Below are positions 38,507 to 49,589 of a stretch of DNA of 64,000 bases, in pieces (within the stretch, counting starts at the first letter, position 1; every line of letters begins with the position of its first letter). The notes under the pieces were generated by a model that was not told the origin of the DNA, ran no database searches, and saw nothing but the letters and a program-made list of their open reading frames with translations. Source of the stretch: Pogona vitticeps (Eukaryota > Chordata > Lepidosauria > Squamata > Agamidae); contig NC_135785.1 of assembly GCF_051106095.1 (NCBI RefSeq), forward strand, positions 103,230,501 through 103,294,500. The letters are read 5' to 3'. The position numbers and the translations under genes were made by a program.

Positions 38507-40011
38507 CAGTCATGACCAAAAATACTGGCACCCTTGCAATTCTGTTGGAAAATACAACCCTTCTCTCCGAAAATTGTTGAAGTAGCAAATGTTTTGGTAC
38601 TCACATGTTCATTTCTTTGGTTCACGCTGGAACAACATATAAAAACAGATGAGTCAAATCTGATACAATCCCACACAAAAACCCAAAAATGCACTGGCCA
38701 AAATTATTGGCACTCTTAATTTAATATTTGGTAGCACCCCCCTTTTTAAGCATGTGATGCTCCTTTTATTTGGATTTAGACACACCTGTCACAAATAAGA
38801 GGTGTGGGCAATGTAGTAATCACACTTGCAACCAGTTAAGATGGAGAAAAATTGACTCAACCTTTGTGTTGTGTGTGACACTGAGAATGGAGAAAAGAAT
38901 GAAGTGTAAAGAGTTGTCTGTGGATTTCAGAGAAAAAAAGTTGTGGAAAAACATTGACAATCTGAAGGCTATAAGTCCATCTCCAGAGATCTTAATGTTC
39001 CTGTGTCCACTGCATGCAACATCATCAAGAGATTTACAGCCCATGCCACTGTAGCTAACCTCCCTGGACGTGGACGGATGAGCAAAATTACTGAAAAATT
39101 ACAACAAAGAATTGTTTGCATGGTGGATACTTCCCAACAAATTCAAGCTGATCTACAGACACAGGGTACAACAGTGTCAGCTTGCACTATCTGTCGCCAT
39201 CTGAATGAAAAGGGATGCTATGGTAGGAGACCCAGGAGGACGCCACTGCTGATACAAAGGCATAAAAAGCAAGACTGGAGTGTGCCAAAACTTATGTGAC
39301 AAAGCCACAGTCCTTCTGGGAGAACATACTGTGGACAGATGAGACAAAAGTAGAGCTTTTTGGTCAAGGACATCATGGCACTGTTTACAGAAAAAGAAAT
39401 GAGGCATTCAAAGAAAAGAACACAGTCCCTACGGTCAAACATGGTGGAGTTTCAAAGATGTTTTGAGGTTGCTTTGCTGCTTCTGGCAATTGGATGCCTT
39501 GACTGTGTGAACGGTATCATGAAATCTGATGATAACCAAAGAATTTTGGGGCGCAACGTAGTGGCCAGTGTCAGAAAACTGCCTCTCCACCAGAGGTCAT
39601 GGGTCTTCCAGCAGGACAATGACACCTTTGGAGAGATCTCAAAACAAGAATTGGGAGAAGGCATCCTTCAAATCTGAAAGCCCTGGAGCAGCTTGCAGAA
39701 GAAGAGTGGTCCAAAATTCCAGTACAGAGGTGTAAGAAACTCATTCATGATTACAGGAAGCGATTGATTTCAGTTATTGTTTCCAAAAGGGATGCTACTA
39801 AATATTAAGTTAAGGGTGTCAATAATTTTGGCTAGTGTATATTTGGGTTTCTGTGTGGAATTGTTTCAGATTTGACTTTTCTTTTGTTTTTTGTGCTGTT
39901 CCAACGCAAAACAAAGAAATGAACATGTGAGTACCAAAACATTTGCAACTGAGAGAAGGGTTGTATTTTCCAACAGAATTGCAAGGGTGCCAGTATTTTT
40001 GGCCATGACCG
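38507..40011 (+). mobile_element. Tc1-like DNA transposon, copy 1 (defective)
   Basis: It is bordered by TA on both sides. The left end CAGTCATGACCAAAAATACT and the right end AGTATTTTTGGCCATGACCG start long inverted repeats of about 200 bp. Transposase pieces are present in several frames: ELSVDFREKK (N-terminal helix-turn-helix), STACNIIKRFTAHATVANL, GRGRMSKITEKLQQRI, RHLNEKGCYGRRPRR, then WTDETKVELFG (first catalytic Asp, about 39.34 kb) and FQQDND (second Asp, about 39.61 kb). Frameshifts separate them, and a roughly 110-bp deletion after QQDND removes sequence that copy 2 still has (through SPDLNPIEYL). It is dead. The TIRs could still be recognised by an enzyme made elsewhere. Confidence 0.92.
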
Positions 40012-40029
40012 TACAACAGTGGTTAACAT

Positions 40030-40378
40030 CAGAGATGGGGTATTCGTATTTGTATATGAATACCTCCCCACATTTGAAGATAACGAAGGTCTGGCCCCCT
40101 GGGGCTGACTGTCCACTCACAATTTGGCTGCTGCCACAGGCTCTGCACTACTTTCCTATCGTTCTGGAGCTCCTAGTGGATTAGCTACTCCTGGCAAGAT
40201 CCAGGATGACAAGCCTCTCTGCCAGGTCGAAGAGTGGGTTCCGGAGAGATAGGAAGGGAGCACGGAGTCCGCAGCAGCAGCGGAATGGTGAGTGGACAGT
40301 CTGGCCCCAGGGGGCCGGACTCTCCTTATGTCCACCTGTGGGAGGCTGTGTATACAAATACAAATGCCCCCATCTGTA
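40030..40378. mobile_element. hAT-type MITE with perfect 8-bp target duplication
   Basis: GTTAACAT occurs directly before (40022-40029) and after (40379-40386) the element. The ends CAGAGATGGGGTATTCGTATT and AATACAAATGCCCCCATCTGTA are inverted, and further inside GGTCTGGCCCCCTGGGGC is mirrored by GGCCCCAGGGGGCCGGACTC. At 349 bp it has no coding capacity. The perfect duplication suggests a fairly recent insertion. Confidence 0.88.
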
Positions 40379-41419
40379 GTTAACATCATTACAAAAGCAA
40401 TACTTAAACATTATGAACAATGAATAAAGAGGCAACTTACATCAATCAACAGGCAATATTAAGGCAAAGATCAATAAGTATGCAAAAAAATTTAAATGTC
40501 ACTTTGAGAGGAAAACACAAGTAGTACTAAACAATCCAGTCAAAGCAGTAATGCATACCAATCTATCTAAAACAGCACTTTAAATTGTGCCCGATAACTG
40601 ATCAGCAGCCAGCAGAGCTTCTGTAACAGAGGGTTATGTGATCCCTGTAGCCACATTAGCAGTAAGACTTCTCATTATAATCTGTAGGTGAGAAAACCGT
40701 GTATCTGGAACAGCTGATAAATCTCTGGGCAATGCCTTGAAGACTGAGGAGCATATTTGATGCCCATTTTTTTAACAATAGCAACAACCAGGACACCCCA
40801 TCTGAAACAGTATTGTTAGAACAGAAAAAAGCTGGGGGTAATTAGGAGAAGTTTTGTGTGAAAGGATTGTGAGATCCCCCCCCCATTCTGGCATCCAAAA
40901 TATATCCATCAGCACAACATTTTGTAATTTGAGGTCTATACAGTATACAACTGGTCCTGCACAGCTCTCTCAATTCTAGAAAAAAGGTGGATCTCGTAAG
41001 CCTTGATTCCACCCATTCAGGCTGTATTATGAGACATGTAAGCCGAGTCCCCAGTGGTCACGGATACACATGGGCATCTTAATTTGTAAAAATCTGTGGG
41101 ACATTTTTGTACACATACAAGCTATGTAAATACCATCATTAACTCAAAATATCCAAAAGAAGTAATTATTATCTGGCCACCAAATAGACCAAGATTGGAG
41201 GGGTTATGGACCTTCAGAGGTTGCTGGACTATCACTCCCTGTTGGCCCCGAGCTAGAAGGGCATGATATCGGGAGTTGCAGTCCTCCCAAATCTGGGGAT
41301 CCACTCCCACACACACCCGCTTGTGAAGTAAAAACTGGTGCCTGAGTTCCCCCCCCCCATTTTTTTTCTTCAGTGGTGTTACGTTTCGTCTGTCAGCCTG
41401 AAGGTACAGATTGACATAT

Positions 41420-41424
<5 letters not shown>

Positions 41425-41450
<26 letters not shown>

Positions 41451-41452
41451 CG
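41425..41452. repeat. (GA)n microsatellite
   Basis: About 12 GA units at the edge of the CpG island region. Confidence 0.9.
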
Positions 41453-42069
41453 AGCTTCGAATAAATAAACCGGAGAAAACCTTCCACGGGTTCTCTCTCT
41501 CGCGCCCTTAATGCCGCCTCCGTGAGTTTTCCGGGAAGGTAGCCATGTTGCAGCTAAAGTAACAAGCAGTTTTTGGGTACGTTGAAGACGAAAACCTTTT
41601 ATTAAATTTATTGTGTATAATCTTTTGTGAGCTGTATACTACCCCCCCCCGCCGCCGCCGCGCTTCTGGCGCCTTCTTCACCCATCCGAAGGAGGCGGAT
41701 ACGGGCCACCAATTCCCCGGGTAACAACACCGCCACTTGTTCTTACGTCTTAAAAGGTAACCCACGATTCTTTGCTGTTTTCAGTCACGGAGGGTCCTTG
41801 TTCCCCCAGCCCCTCGTTTAAGCAAACGTCGGAAAAGAGGCGAGGCGGGAGCATAGTTTTCCAAGAAAGGAGATGGCGCACCCCTCCTTTTTCAACGACA
41901 CTTGGGGGGGGGGAAGGCGCAGACGGCAGAGCGGAGACGTCGACGCGGGCGTCGAGGCTTGCGCCTGTGCTCCAAAAACGAGGCATTGGAAAGTGTGTGT
42001 GTGTGTGTGTATGTGTAGGTGGGAGTGACCTATATCGGTGAATGCCAGCTCGAACTCCGGAGCTCGAAA

Positions 42070-42168
42070 GAGACTTTTATTTATTTTATTTATTTATTTG
42101 ATTTGTATCCCGCCCATCTGGTCTCTACAGTGTAGCGTCTACACGACCACTCTAGGCGGCTAGAACAG
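42070..42168 (-). repeat. L2-type LINE 3' tail inside the CpG island
   Basis: Minus-strand GCCGCCTAGAGTGGTCGTG, then CCAGATGGGCGGGATACAAAT and an A/T run, matches the tail at 20.2 kb. It forms an AT-rich notch in otherwise GC-rich DNA. Confidence 0.7.
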
Positions 42169-42599
42169 ACCCCCAACGACGGAGAAGGGAGGCGACACAG
42201 AGCTTCTAGCCGAGGTGTTTTACGTGTGAAGACTGGTCGGGAGGCAGCGCCCGCGCCCCTTTTCTTTCGCGCCTGAGGCGCCGCCGCCGCCTCTGCGACG
42301 CCTCCTCCTCCTCCTCGTCCTCCTGGACACCCTCCCTCCCTCCTCTGTCTGCTCCCTCAAGCCTTCCGCTCCGTGGCGAGCGGGCGGGGGAGGCTGCCTG
42401 CCCGTCGCTCCTACAGCCTGTGGACGAACTCCTTCTCCTCCTCCTCCTCCTCTTCGCCGTGATTGGAATCGTCCGAACGCTCGCTCCCGCGCTCTTTTCC
42501 TCCGCCAACTTCTGGCGCGCGCGCGCGCGCGCGTTCGCGGGAGAGACTCGCGGGGGCGCGCCGCGAAGGGCGGGCAGGCGGTCGTGGGGGGGGGGGGGA

Positions 42600-43002
42600 A
42601 CGACGACGGTTGGCTGACTGACTGACTGGCCGTGGCGTCGAGTGGAGCGAAGGGAGGCGGCGAGGCCTGCGCTGTCTGGGCACCTGGGATTTCTTTCTGC
42701 CTCTTTCCCACCCCCTCCCCTCCCTCCCCGCGCTCTTTCTCTCTTTCGTGGGCCCTCTCTTCTCCCCGAGAGCTTCGAGGCTCGGCGTCGTGCTGAAGCG
42801 GAGGAGGAGGAGGAGGAACGTCGCTGGCCAGGCCGAGGCGGGGAGGTGGTTTATTCCTCCTTTCAAAGTCCCGTCTTCCCCCAAAACCCAGCCGCACCCC
42901 CCCGGGGGGAAAAAAACCAAGGTACCTCAAGACTCCTCACGGCGCGCACCGACAACACGCACACACACACACACAAAGGAGGATGAAGGGCCCCGGCGAC
43001 GG
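42600..43002 (+). other. BMPR1A: Probable non-coding first exon of BMPR1A (5' boundary uncertain)
   Basis: The sequence GGCGACGG|GTAAGC at 43002/43003 is a strong 5' splice site in the downstream half of the CpG island. BMPR1A is known to begin with non-coding exons followed by a long intron, consistent with the absence of any kinase-receptor coding sequence in the remaining 21 kb. The start is only a guess placed within the GC-richest part. A minus-strand first exon of a divergent transcript is also possible. Confidence 0.4.
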
Positions 43003-43627
43003 GTAAGCAGGGTGGGGACGGTGGGAGGTGGTGGGTGAGGGGGAAGGAAAGGTAAGTCAATGGCGGCAGGCAAGCAGGCATGCATGGATCCCCTTTACGG
43101 CCTCCTTGAAATCTTCCACAGTTGCCTGGTAGGAGATTTCACACACACACACCCGCCATATCTTCGAACAAGGCAAACGAGGCCTGGCTGATGACACGAA
43201 TGTAAAACTTGCCTCCCCTTTGAAATTAAGAACCGGGTGGTGGTTTGGGAGGAGGAGGAGGAGGAGGAGGTCTTGCTCGGCGGCCTTCGGCTGTTCAGCT
43301 CGGGATTGACTTTCGGCTAAAGTGGCGAAGAATCCGGCTAGTTTTCAGCCCTTCCCTTTTCCCTTCAGTTGTGAGGAAAAGGGGACTTACTTGTCCGTTC
43401 CCAGAGCCCTTGGTGTTGCTGCTCGAAGGGCAGCAACAACACCCCCCTCCCCCCCAATTCTTTACGAGCATTTCCAATTCTTCTACTTTACAATCGAATT
43501 AGCCGAATAACCCGATCGGTTACTTATTCGGACAGTGTCCAGAGTTGCACTGCTTTCCTGAAGAAAGAGGGGAGGAGGAGGAGGAGGAGCCCCTTGGTAC
43601 TTGTTTCCAAAATCAGTCATAGGACTG

Positions 43628-43695
43628 ATGCCTCTGGTAAAGTGGGATGCAGCCCTCGGAAACGTATGTCAAATAAAAGAAGATTGCATATTCTT
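43628..43695 (+). repeat. Short dispersed repeat with hammerhead-like core, copy 4
   Basis: CTGGTAAA, a stem GTGGG-atgcag-CCCTC with one mismatch, then GGAAACGTATGTCAAATAAAAG. The stem and the GAAA box are kept, the first box is altered, and the GTTAGTCT tail is absent. Confidence 0.5.
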
Positions 43696-44725
43696 TATGG
43701 TTGTTTTGTTAGTAACTCACTGTGATTAAGTTACCTTATCTGTCCCTTTTCTGGTCTGGGTTTAGGGTTGTTGTTGTTTATGTTTGGACTAGGTGGTATT
43801 GCTTATACTGTACAGAGGAGGAGCCCTTCATTTGTAAAGTAACTTTTTAATTTAAAAAATATTTAATATCCTTTCTACTACACCCATCAATGTAAGCAAT
43901 AAATATTAAAGGAACTGATAGGTCTTGTAATTAGGTGCATATATTAGACTACAGTAGTGTGATGTGCAGTGTTTTTGGCAGTGTGTTCATTATTTAAAAG
44001 GGCAATCTAGTATTGTAGTTGCCCCTAAGCTCACTCAACTTTGCAGTCAAATTAATAAAATCTGTTCCTCGGTGATATATTTAGGAGGTCACTTCCAGTC
44101 TTTTAGAAAGTATTATGTCTAAATGTTTCTGGATACATCGGAGGTTTATATTTCAGTGTTGTGGTTGGCATGCTTGTTTTCTGCTGTCGTATGTCCAAGG
44201 TAAATTAGCTTTGATGATGTGATGTGATTAGCTAAGATGAAAACAAGGTAAATCAGCTTTAATCAATTCAGAATATCCATTAAAATGCCCATTAGAATAA
44301 TCAAATGACTATATGACTCATTCCCATATAAGGAGAATTGTCTGGTTGACAAAGAATGTAGGTGTTAGAGATGGCTCTTGTAGATTGTACTGAATGGCAG
44401 TGCTGTGTGTTCCACCATTCAGTGGAAAAAATTGTTTCTGACCATGTGTGAAATCATGGGCCATCAACCTCCTGCGTGGATTCCAGAAAGGGGTCAGGAA
44501 GTGGGAAGTTGTGATACACCTGGGCAGTTGCAGAAGGGCCCTATGATTGACTTTCTGTGCTCTTTTGCTTCTCTTGTTTATTATGTGCTCACTAACTAGA
44601 GGAACAAGTCACTTAGGTGTAAGGGTTACTGCAGAAGGCACAAAATGGACTTGGCCTGCAACCTGCTTGCTATAGTTGTTTTGCCTATCGCTATATCATT
44701 GTTTCTAATGTTTTATTTTAAAAAG

Positions 44726-44965
44726 CAAAATATGCTGTTTATATACTTCCCCATAGCACTTAAAGCACTCTCTGGTGGGTTTGCATGTTAATTATGAGGC
44801 TACACATTCCCCCCCGTGCAAGCTGGGTACTCATTTTACCAACCTCAGAAGGATGGAAGGTTGAGTGAACCCTGAGCTAGCTACCTAGGATTGAACCCTG
44901 TGTTGTGAGCAATAGTTTCGGCTGCAGGACAGCAGTTTAACCACTTTACCACAAGACTCTGTACT
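44726..44965 (-). repeat. tRNA-derived SINE with L2-like tail
   Basis: The minus strand starts AGTCTTGTGGTAAAGTGGTTA (A-box-like), has CAGGGTTCAATCCTAGG (B-box-like), the body block GGTTGGTAAAATGAGTACCC, and ends with CCAGAGAGTGCTTTAAGTGC TATGGGG, which resembles an L2-type tail. Confidence 0.6.
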
Positions 44966-45000
44966 GTGTACTAATGTGTAATAAACAAGTGGGTCCTAGA

Positions 45001-45224
45001 TCAAATCATGCCTGAACTATCTCTGGAGGCAAAAATGTTGAAACTGGAGCTGCCCTACTTTGGGCACATGAGAAGGCAGGAGTCTTTGGGAAAGGCAGTA
45101 ATCTTGGGAAAAGTGGAAGGCAACAGGAAAAGAGGAAGACCAAATATGAGCTGGACAGACTTAACAAAGCCATAGGATTGAGTACAAGAGCTGAGCAGGG
45201 CTGTTGAAGACAAAAAAGATTTCT
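45001..45224 (+). mobile_element. BovB-like LINE, 3' fragment (left part)
   Basis: Blocks AAGTGGGTCCTAGATCAAAT, TACTTTGGGCACATGAGAAG, GGAAAAGTGGAAGGCAACAG and AAAAGAGGAAGACC are the 3' end of the BovB reverse-transcriptase frame (the FGHMRR... GKVEGNRKRGRP region). The element continues after the SINE as CAGAGGTGACTTGACATAC up to about 45.62 kb. It is 5'-truncated and dead. Confidence 0.75.
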
Positions 45225-45235
45225 CATTCATACAT

Positions 45236-45577
45236 GGGGACGTGGTGGCGCTGTGGGTTAAACTGCAGAAGCCTCTGTGCTGCAAGGTCAGAAGACCAGC
45301 AGTTGTAAGATCAAATCCATGCGACGGAGTGAGTTCCCTTCGCTTGTCCCAGCTCCTCCCAACCTAGCAGTTAGAAAAATGTAAAAATGCAAGTAGATAA
45401 ATAGGTACCACCTCGGTGGGAAGGTAACAGCATTTTATGTCTAGTCGCGCTGGCAACGTGACCATGGAAACTGTCTTTGAGCAAACGCTGGCTCTACAGT
45501 TTGGAAATGGGGATGACCACCGCACCCTAGAGTCAGACACAACTTGACTAAATGTCAAGGGGAACCTTTACCTTTAC
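45236..45577 (+). mobile_element. Sauria-type SINE, full length, copy 2, inside BovB
   Basis: It starts GGGGACGTGGTGGCGCTGTG and ends CAAGGGGAACCTTTACC TTTAC. An 11-bp duplication CATTCATACAT flanks it (45225-45235 and 45578-45588). It has inserted into the last few dozen bases of a BovB fragment, the LINE family whose machinery copies this SINE. Confidence 0.94.
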
Positions 45578-45588
45578 CATTCATACAT

Positions 45589-45622
45589 ACATCAGAGGTG
45601 ACTTGACATACAACACCACCAA
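45589..45622 (+). mobile_element. BovB-like LINE, 3' end (right part)
   Basis: ACATCAGAGGTGACTTGACAT continues the fragment at 45001-45224 after the inserted SINE and matches the usual end of squamate BovB. Confidence 0.65.
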
Positions 45623-46655
45623 TCTGTAATGAAAAGATTGTTCTTCAGTTTGTTAGCAAGACATAGGAGACGTTCGTGGATACATTATTTGACTTAGAAA
45701 TTGTTACACTGTAGTTTGGCGACTGAGTTGTTACTGTACCAAAAGTCTGTCCTGGCTACCCTATAATAGGGGAATGCTAATTAATTTGTTTCTTTTTAAT
45801 ATTTGTGTACTTATTGTTTTTAGCTTTAATGTTGCCTTTTAATGATGTAAGCTGCCTCCTTGTTCTTAGCTTTAAATATTGTCTTTCAGTGATGTAAGCT
45901 GCATTGGATTCTTTTTAAGGAGAAACGTGGGGTTAAAATATTTTAAATCAATAAAATAATGCAGGATTGAGGAAACCATTGAAGTTAAGAAAGGTAATAA
46001 AGCCGTTGGTTAAACTTGTATCCTGTCTTTATTGGAAAACAACATTTTTACTTCAGAACAAACCTGTGCAAAAATACTTTTTAAAATAATGTGCTTTTTC
46101 TGGATGAAAGTTTGAATAGTTGTCTGTTAAATGCATAGTTGGACTGAATGACACATGTCAAGAGCATTCATGTGCATTAATTTCACTTGTGTGATTTGGA
46201 AATACCTAATTAATGTAAGTGCTGTTTACTTACAAGTAAGTTAAGAACATGCACCTCATCCTATTTCAGACAGAGCAGGTAGCTGGAAGATTAGAACATT
46301 AAATTAAATAAACTATCTAGTATTGGAGGGCCATGCGTTTCACTCTCCCAGAAGCTTTTATTTGGCATTGTGAGAGCTTGTGTTCCTGGAACTTATAAAA
46401 ATTTGCAGCTAAGTTACTTCAATATGATAATTCTTTTGATTATGTAGTTCTGAAAGCATGATTTGTGGATAGCTAAACAACAGCTTTCTTCCTGACAGTC
46501 AGTGGGCAAAAGTCTTGCATTACCTTATAATTCTTATATTTTAATAGTATACTTACTCTGTGCAAGTGGATGGCTTTACAGCTAGAACAGCGGTACCCAC
46601 ACTTAATATAAATATATCAGCAGAGGATTTGCATATAGAAATTGGCGCAAACTAC

Positions 46656-46809
46656 TACACAGTTTGTTTCCCAGCCGAACAGGTGATCCGTGGTTCTGCA
46701 CACCGCCTCCTCCAGTAGCCATCCATGCTGCAGCAGTGCCCAGAAGAGGCAGAGTAGGACAGTGCTGCTGAATGGATGCCCACTGAGAGAATGGGGAAAC
46801 AAACTGTGG
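46656..46809. repeat. Short inverted repeat
   Basis: CACAGTTTGTTTCCC at 46656-46670 is the exact complement of GGGAAACAAACTGTG at 46795-46809, with a spacer of about 124 bp. It may be part of an old MITE, but no outer ends or target duplication are clear. Confidence 0.55.
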
Positions 46810-47416
46810 ATCAGTTGTTTGGCAAGAAGAGGAACTGCTCTGTACCCCCAAACCAGCAGTTCTTACCCATCTTTATTTGCATAGTTCATTTGCTCCAAGA
46901 ACTGTAGAGAGGGGGAAAATGTGATGGGAGATGCCACAAAGAGGACTTAGCATGCTTAATGAGGCACAGGATGCTGTCTAACTGCTGGAGGAAAAAGTGA
47001 AAAACTGGTGGAGTAAGAATGGGAGTATTGTGGAAGGTGGCATGAAGCTCTAAAATCCTGAGCAGGAGCACTGTACACTGAATTTTTTTAAGTTGTTTAT
47101 TTGCTCTTTCGTTATTTCTTTCATCTGAAACTTGTTTTCATGTTGGAAGGCTTTTATAGAGATATTAATGTAGGAATATTTGGTTCTGGTACTCTGGGAA
47201 ACAGCTAGTTTTTCAAGAATAAGTTACATTTTCTCAATTTATAAAAATGGATTGTAGCCAACTGTTCATCTGCAGAAAAGACTGTACTAACAAAATGGAC
47301 CACTCTTTCTCAGTGGTCCCCATGGTTAATAAGAGTTTTGTAGAAACAACGGATTGAAGAAGAAATCAGACTAAACAAGGTTTGTGAAAGATTTTTGTCT
47401 AGCAGAATATTGAGTT

Positions 47417-48127
47417 TACAGTGGGGTCTCGACTTATGAACGACCCGACTTGCGAACAATTCGAGTTACGAACCTGCCCTATAGGGAAAGTAAGGACTCG
47501 ACATGCGAACTTCCCTCGAGTTACGAACAGGGAAAAAAGTCCCCCCTCCCTCCCCTTAGAGGCTTCTGGAGGGGGGAAAAGGGTCAGAAACTTAAAAATA
47601 AATACTGTACTGTTAAATAAAGTCACTTACCAGGCCTTGGTAGCCCCCAAACCACAGGAAAAAGAGCAGGAAAGAGCTAAAAGCCGACACCCAGAAAGAG
47701 CCTGGCAGCCATTTTGTGGTTTTCCCGCCTAACAGCTGATCGGCTGGCTCTGAGCAGGCTTCCGGAGGCTTGCTCAGCACCTAAAAAGCCTGCCTGAGTG
47801 CCTTTGTGCTGAAAAAATCAGCACAACATGCTTTAAAACATTATTTAAAATTGGCTTCGTTTTTAAAAAAAAGAGTTCTAAAGTGCTGCCTTTAGTGTTC
47901 CCTGCCTTCCCTGAACCTAAGGGGGAAAAAGAAAGAAAATATCCCCCTCTAGTGGCAGAAGGCAGAATAGCAGCTTCCCATTAGTTTCTATGGACAGAAA
48001 AGAGCAGATACGGATTAAATGGTTTTCAATGCATTCCTATGGGAAATGCAGATTCGACTTAAGAACTTTTCGACTTGAGAACCACCTTCCAATACGGATT
48101 AAGTTCTTAAGTCGAGACCCCACTGTA
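47417..48127. mobile_element. Mariner-type MITE (TACAGT family), copy d
   Basis: TACAGTGGGGTCTCGACTTAT at the left and CTTAAGTCGAGACCCCACTGTA at the right are inverted for over 20 bp. Subterminal blocks CGAGTTACGAAC and CGACTTGAGAAC also mirror each other. At 711 bp it is the longest of the family here, with a non-coding interior. Confidence 0.88.
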
Positions 48128-48319
48128 CTTATAAACCTTGAACTTTAGTTTATCTTAAATCAAGATAAAAAGTGAACTGAAACATGATAGAATGGCAAGG
48201 GTATCTAAAGTACAGTAAAAAGAGAAGATTATGGCATACGTTTACAAAGGTGGTCAGCAAAAATATGTAGATGGCAGGGGACTGGGTTTTGACAGAAGAA
48301 AGGCAAATTGTGCTCAGTA

Positions 48320-49010
48320 AGTAAATGATGTTTAGTAAAATCTTGTGCAGTTACACAAATGTCAGAGTGAATTGCTGTATATTAAGAGATCTTTATAGAC
48401 ATCTGAATAAGTCTTGTAAGGTTCCTTCTACATTATCTGGTAAGATTCTTAACATAATCTTTAGATCCATCAGAGTTTTAATTTTTTTAAAAATTCCATA
48501 TATGCAGTTACCCAGTATCTCTTCATTTTTGTGTAGGTCGATTACATATGATAAAAGGTGTTGTCTGGCACTCCACTTCGAACTTTGGAGTTTTTTATCC
48601 ATATTTCCAATGTCTCTTGGAATAATATACCATTGATAAAACGTCTTGTACCAGTTTTCTCTTAATGCTTGACAGGCTGTAAGTTTGGTGTCCTTTGTCC
48701 ATAGATCTTTCCAACACTGAAATGCTATTTCTTCATTAAAGTTTTGCATTCATTTAACCATACTTTTTTTTTACTTATTCTTCCTCAGTATCAGGTTGGA
48801 GTAATAATTTGTAGATTCAGTCCAATAGATGGCCTTTGTGTTGTAAAACAGTATTTTCAAATTCTATCAGAACTTTTATACCTCCTCTTCTTATACAACA
48901 ATCCTTCTTTAATCTAGAAGCAATTAAAAATAGATTAGCCATTGCATCTCCTTCCCTCTTTCTTTAATTTCTTGCCATGATTTAATTTCTAGGCCTTCTG
49001 TGTTTTCTAG
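48320..49010 (-). mobile_element. L1-like LINE ORF2 C-terminal fragment
   Basis: The minus-strand frame at 48393-48749 reads LRENWYKTFYQWYIIPRDIG and NMDKKLQSSKW, which corresponds to the ENWYKxxYRWYLTPxxL... region of L1 ORF2. The cysteines expected shortly after (NKCWKC) are not preserved. Both ends are truncated. Confidence 0.6.
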
Positions 49011-49498
49011 ATCCTGCTCTAGTAGATGTATGTAGAACTGGAACCAGAGACTGCAATTTCTAAGCATGCATGCCAGGGAGGAACTGTTACTGAACAACAC
49101 AGGTGGACTTTGCTTCCAAGGACTTATGCGTAGGATTGTGCTGGAACTTTAAATAATTTGAATTTCAAAAAAGATGAAAAACATGATTGTGCATTATGTA
49201 GCTAAGGAGAAACAGTATAAATTCTCATTTACAAAACAGCACATGTATTATATTTGCACAAAATACATAAATTTTTCAGGAGAAGTTGATTTATTCAAAT
49301 GCACTACAGTTGTGCAATTCAACACTTTTTTTCCTTTCCCTGTTAAGATGGCAGTTGGCCTCATGTGAGGAAATTGCCTTTTAGTGTATCCATGTGATAA
49401 AGTGCACTGCCAATTCCCCCCTCCCCATCTCCCCAGCCATCAACTGACTCTTTAAATTATTGTTTGCTTGTTTGTTTAATCCATTATTTGAATTTTTG

Positions 49499-49516
49499 AT
49501 GATGATGATGATGATG
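49499..49516. repeat. (GAT)n microsatellite
   Basis: Six GAT units. Confidence 0.9.
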
Positions 49517-49589
49517 TATTTCACATGCTACCAAAGCATGCAAATTCACTTTAAAATCTAGTTAGGATACATGTTAGAGATAAGATAGC

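Larger units (their letters stand above)
38395..41050 (-). mobile_element. Old L2-like LINE (antisense) interrupted by Tc1 and a hAT MITE
   Basis: The 3' tail region (CCACCTTTCCCCTTGAAAAG, GGACCCAAGATGGCTTACAA) lies at 38.43-38.50 kb, and diverged coding-side blocks (TTTAAATTGTGCCCGATAAC, CAGCCAGCAGAGCTTCTG, GGTTATGTGATCCCTG) lie at 40.58-40.65 kb. Cutting out the Tc1 copy (38507-40011) and the MITE (40030-40378) brings the flanks together as one antisense LINE. It is too decayed for protein motifs. Confidence 0.5.
41640..43480 (+). promoter_or_regulatory. BMPR1A: CpG island, probable BMPR1A promoter
   Basis: Base composition shifts from AT-rich to strongly GC- and CpG-rich, with runs such as GCCGCCGCCGCGCTTC, GGCGCGCGCGCGCGCGC and repeated GGAGGAGGAGGAG. 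There is no clear TATA box, as is usual for housekeeping-type vertebrate promoters. In other amniotes BMPR1A, the type IA BMP receptor kinase gene, starts downstream of LDB3 on the same strand, so it is the best candidate. The assignment is by synteny, not by protein sequence. An L2-type tail has inserted within the island (42.07-42.17 kb). Confidence 0.65.

Noticed and set aside
42220-42930. A 236-residue open frame on the minus strand (Arg/Pro/Glu-rich) in the CpG island
   Set aside because: High GC removes stop codons by chance; the sequence is low complexity, overlaps other open frames, and has no domain.
48325-48636. A 103-residue + strand frame
   Set aside because: It lies opposite an L1-like fragment and is the shadow of that coding strand.
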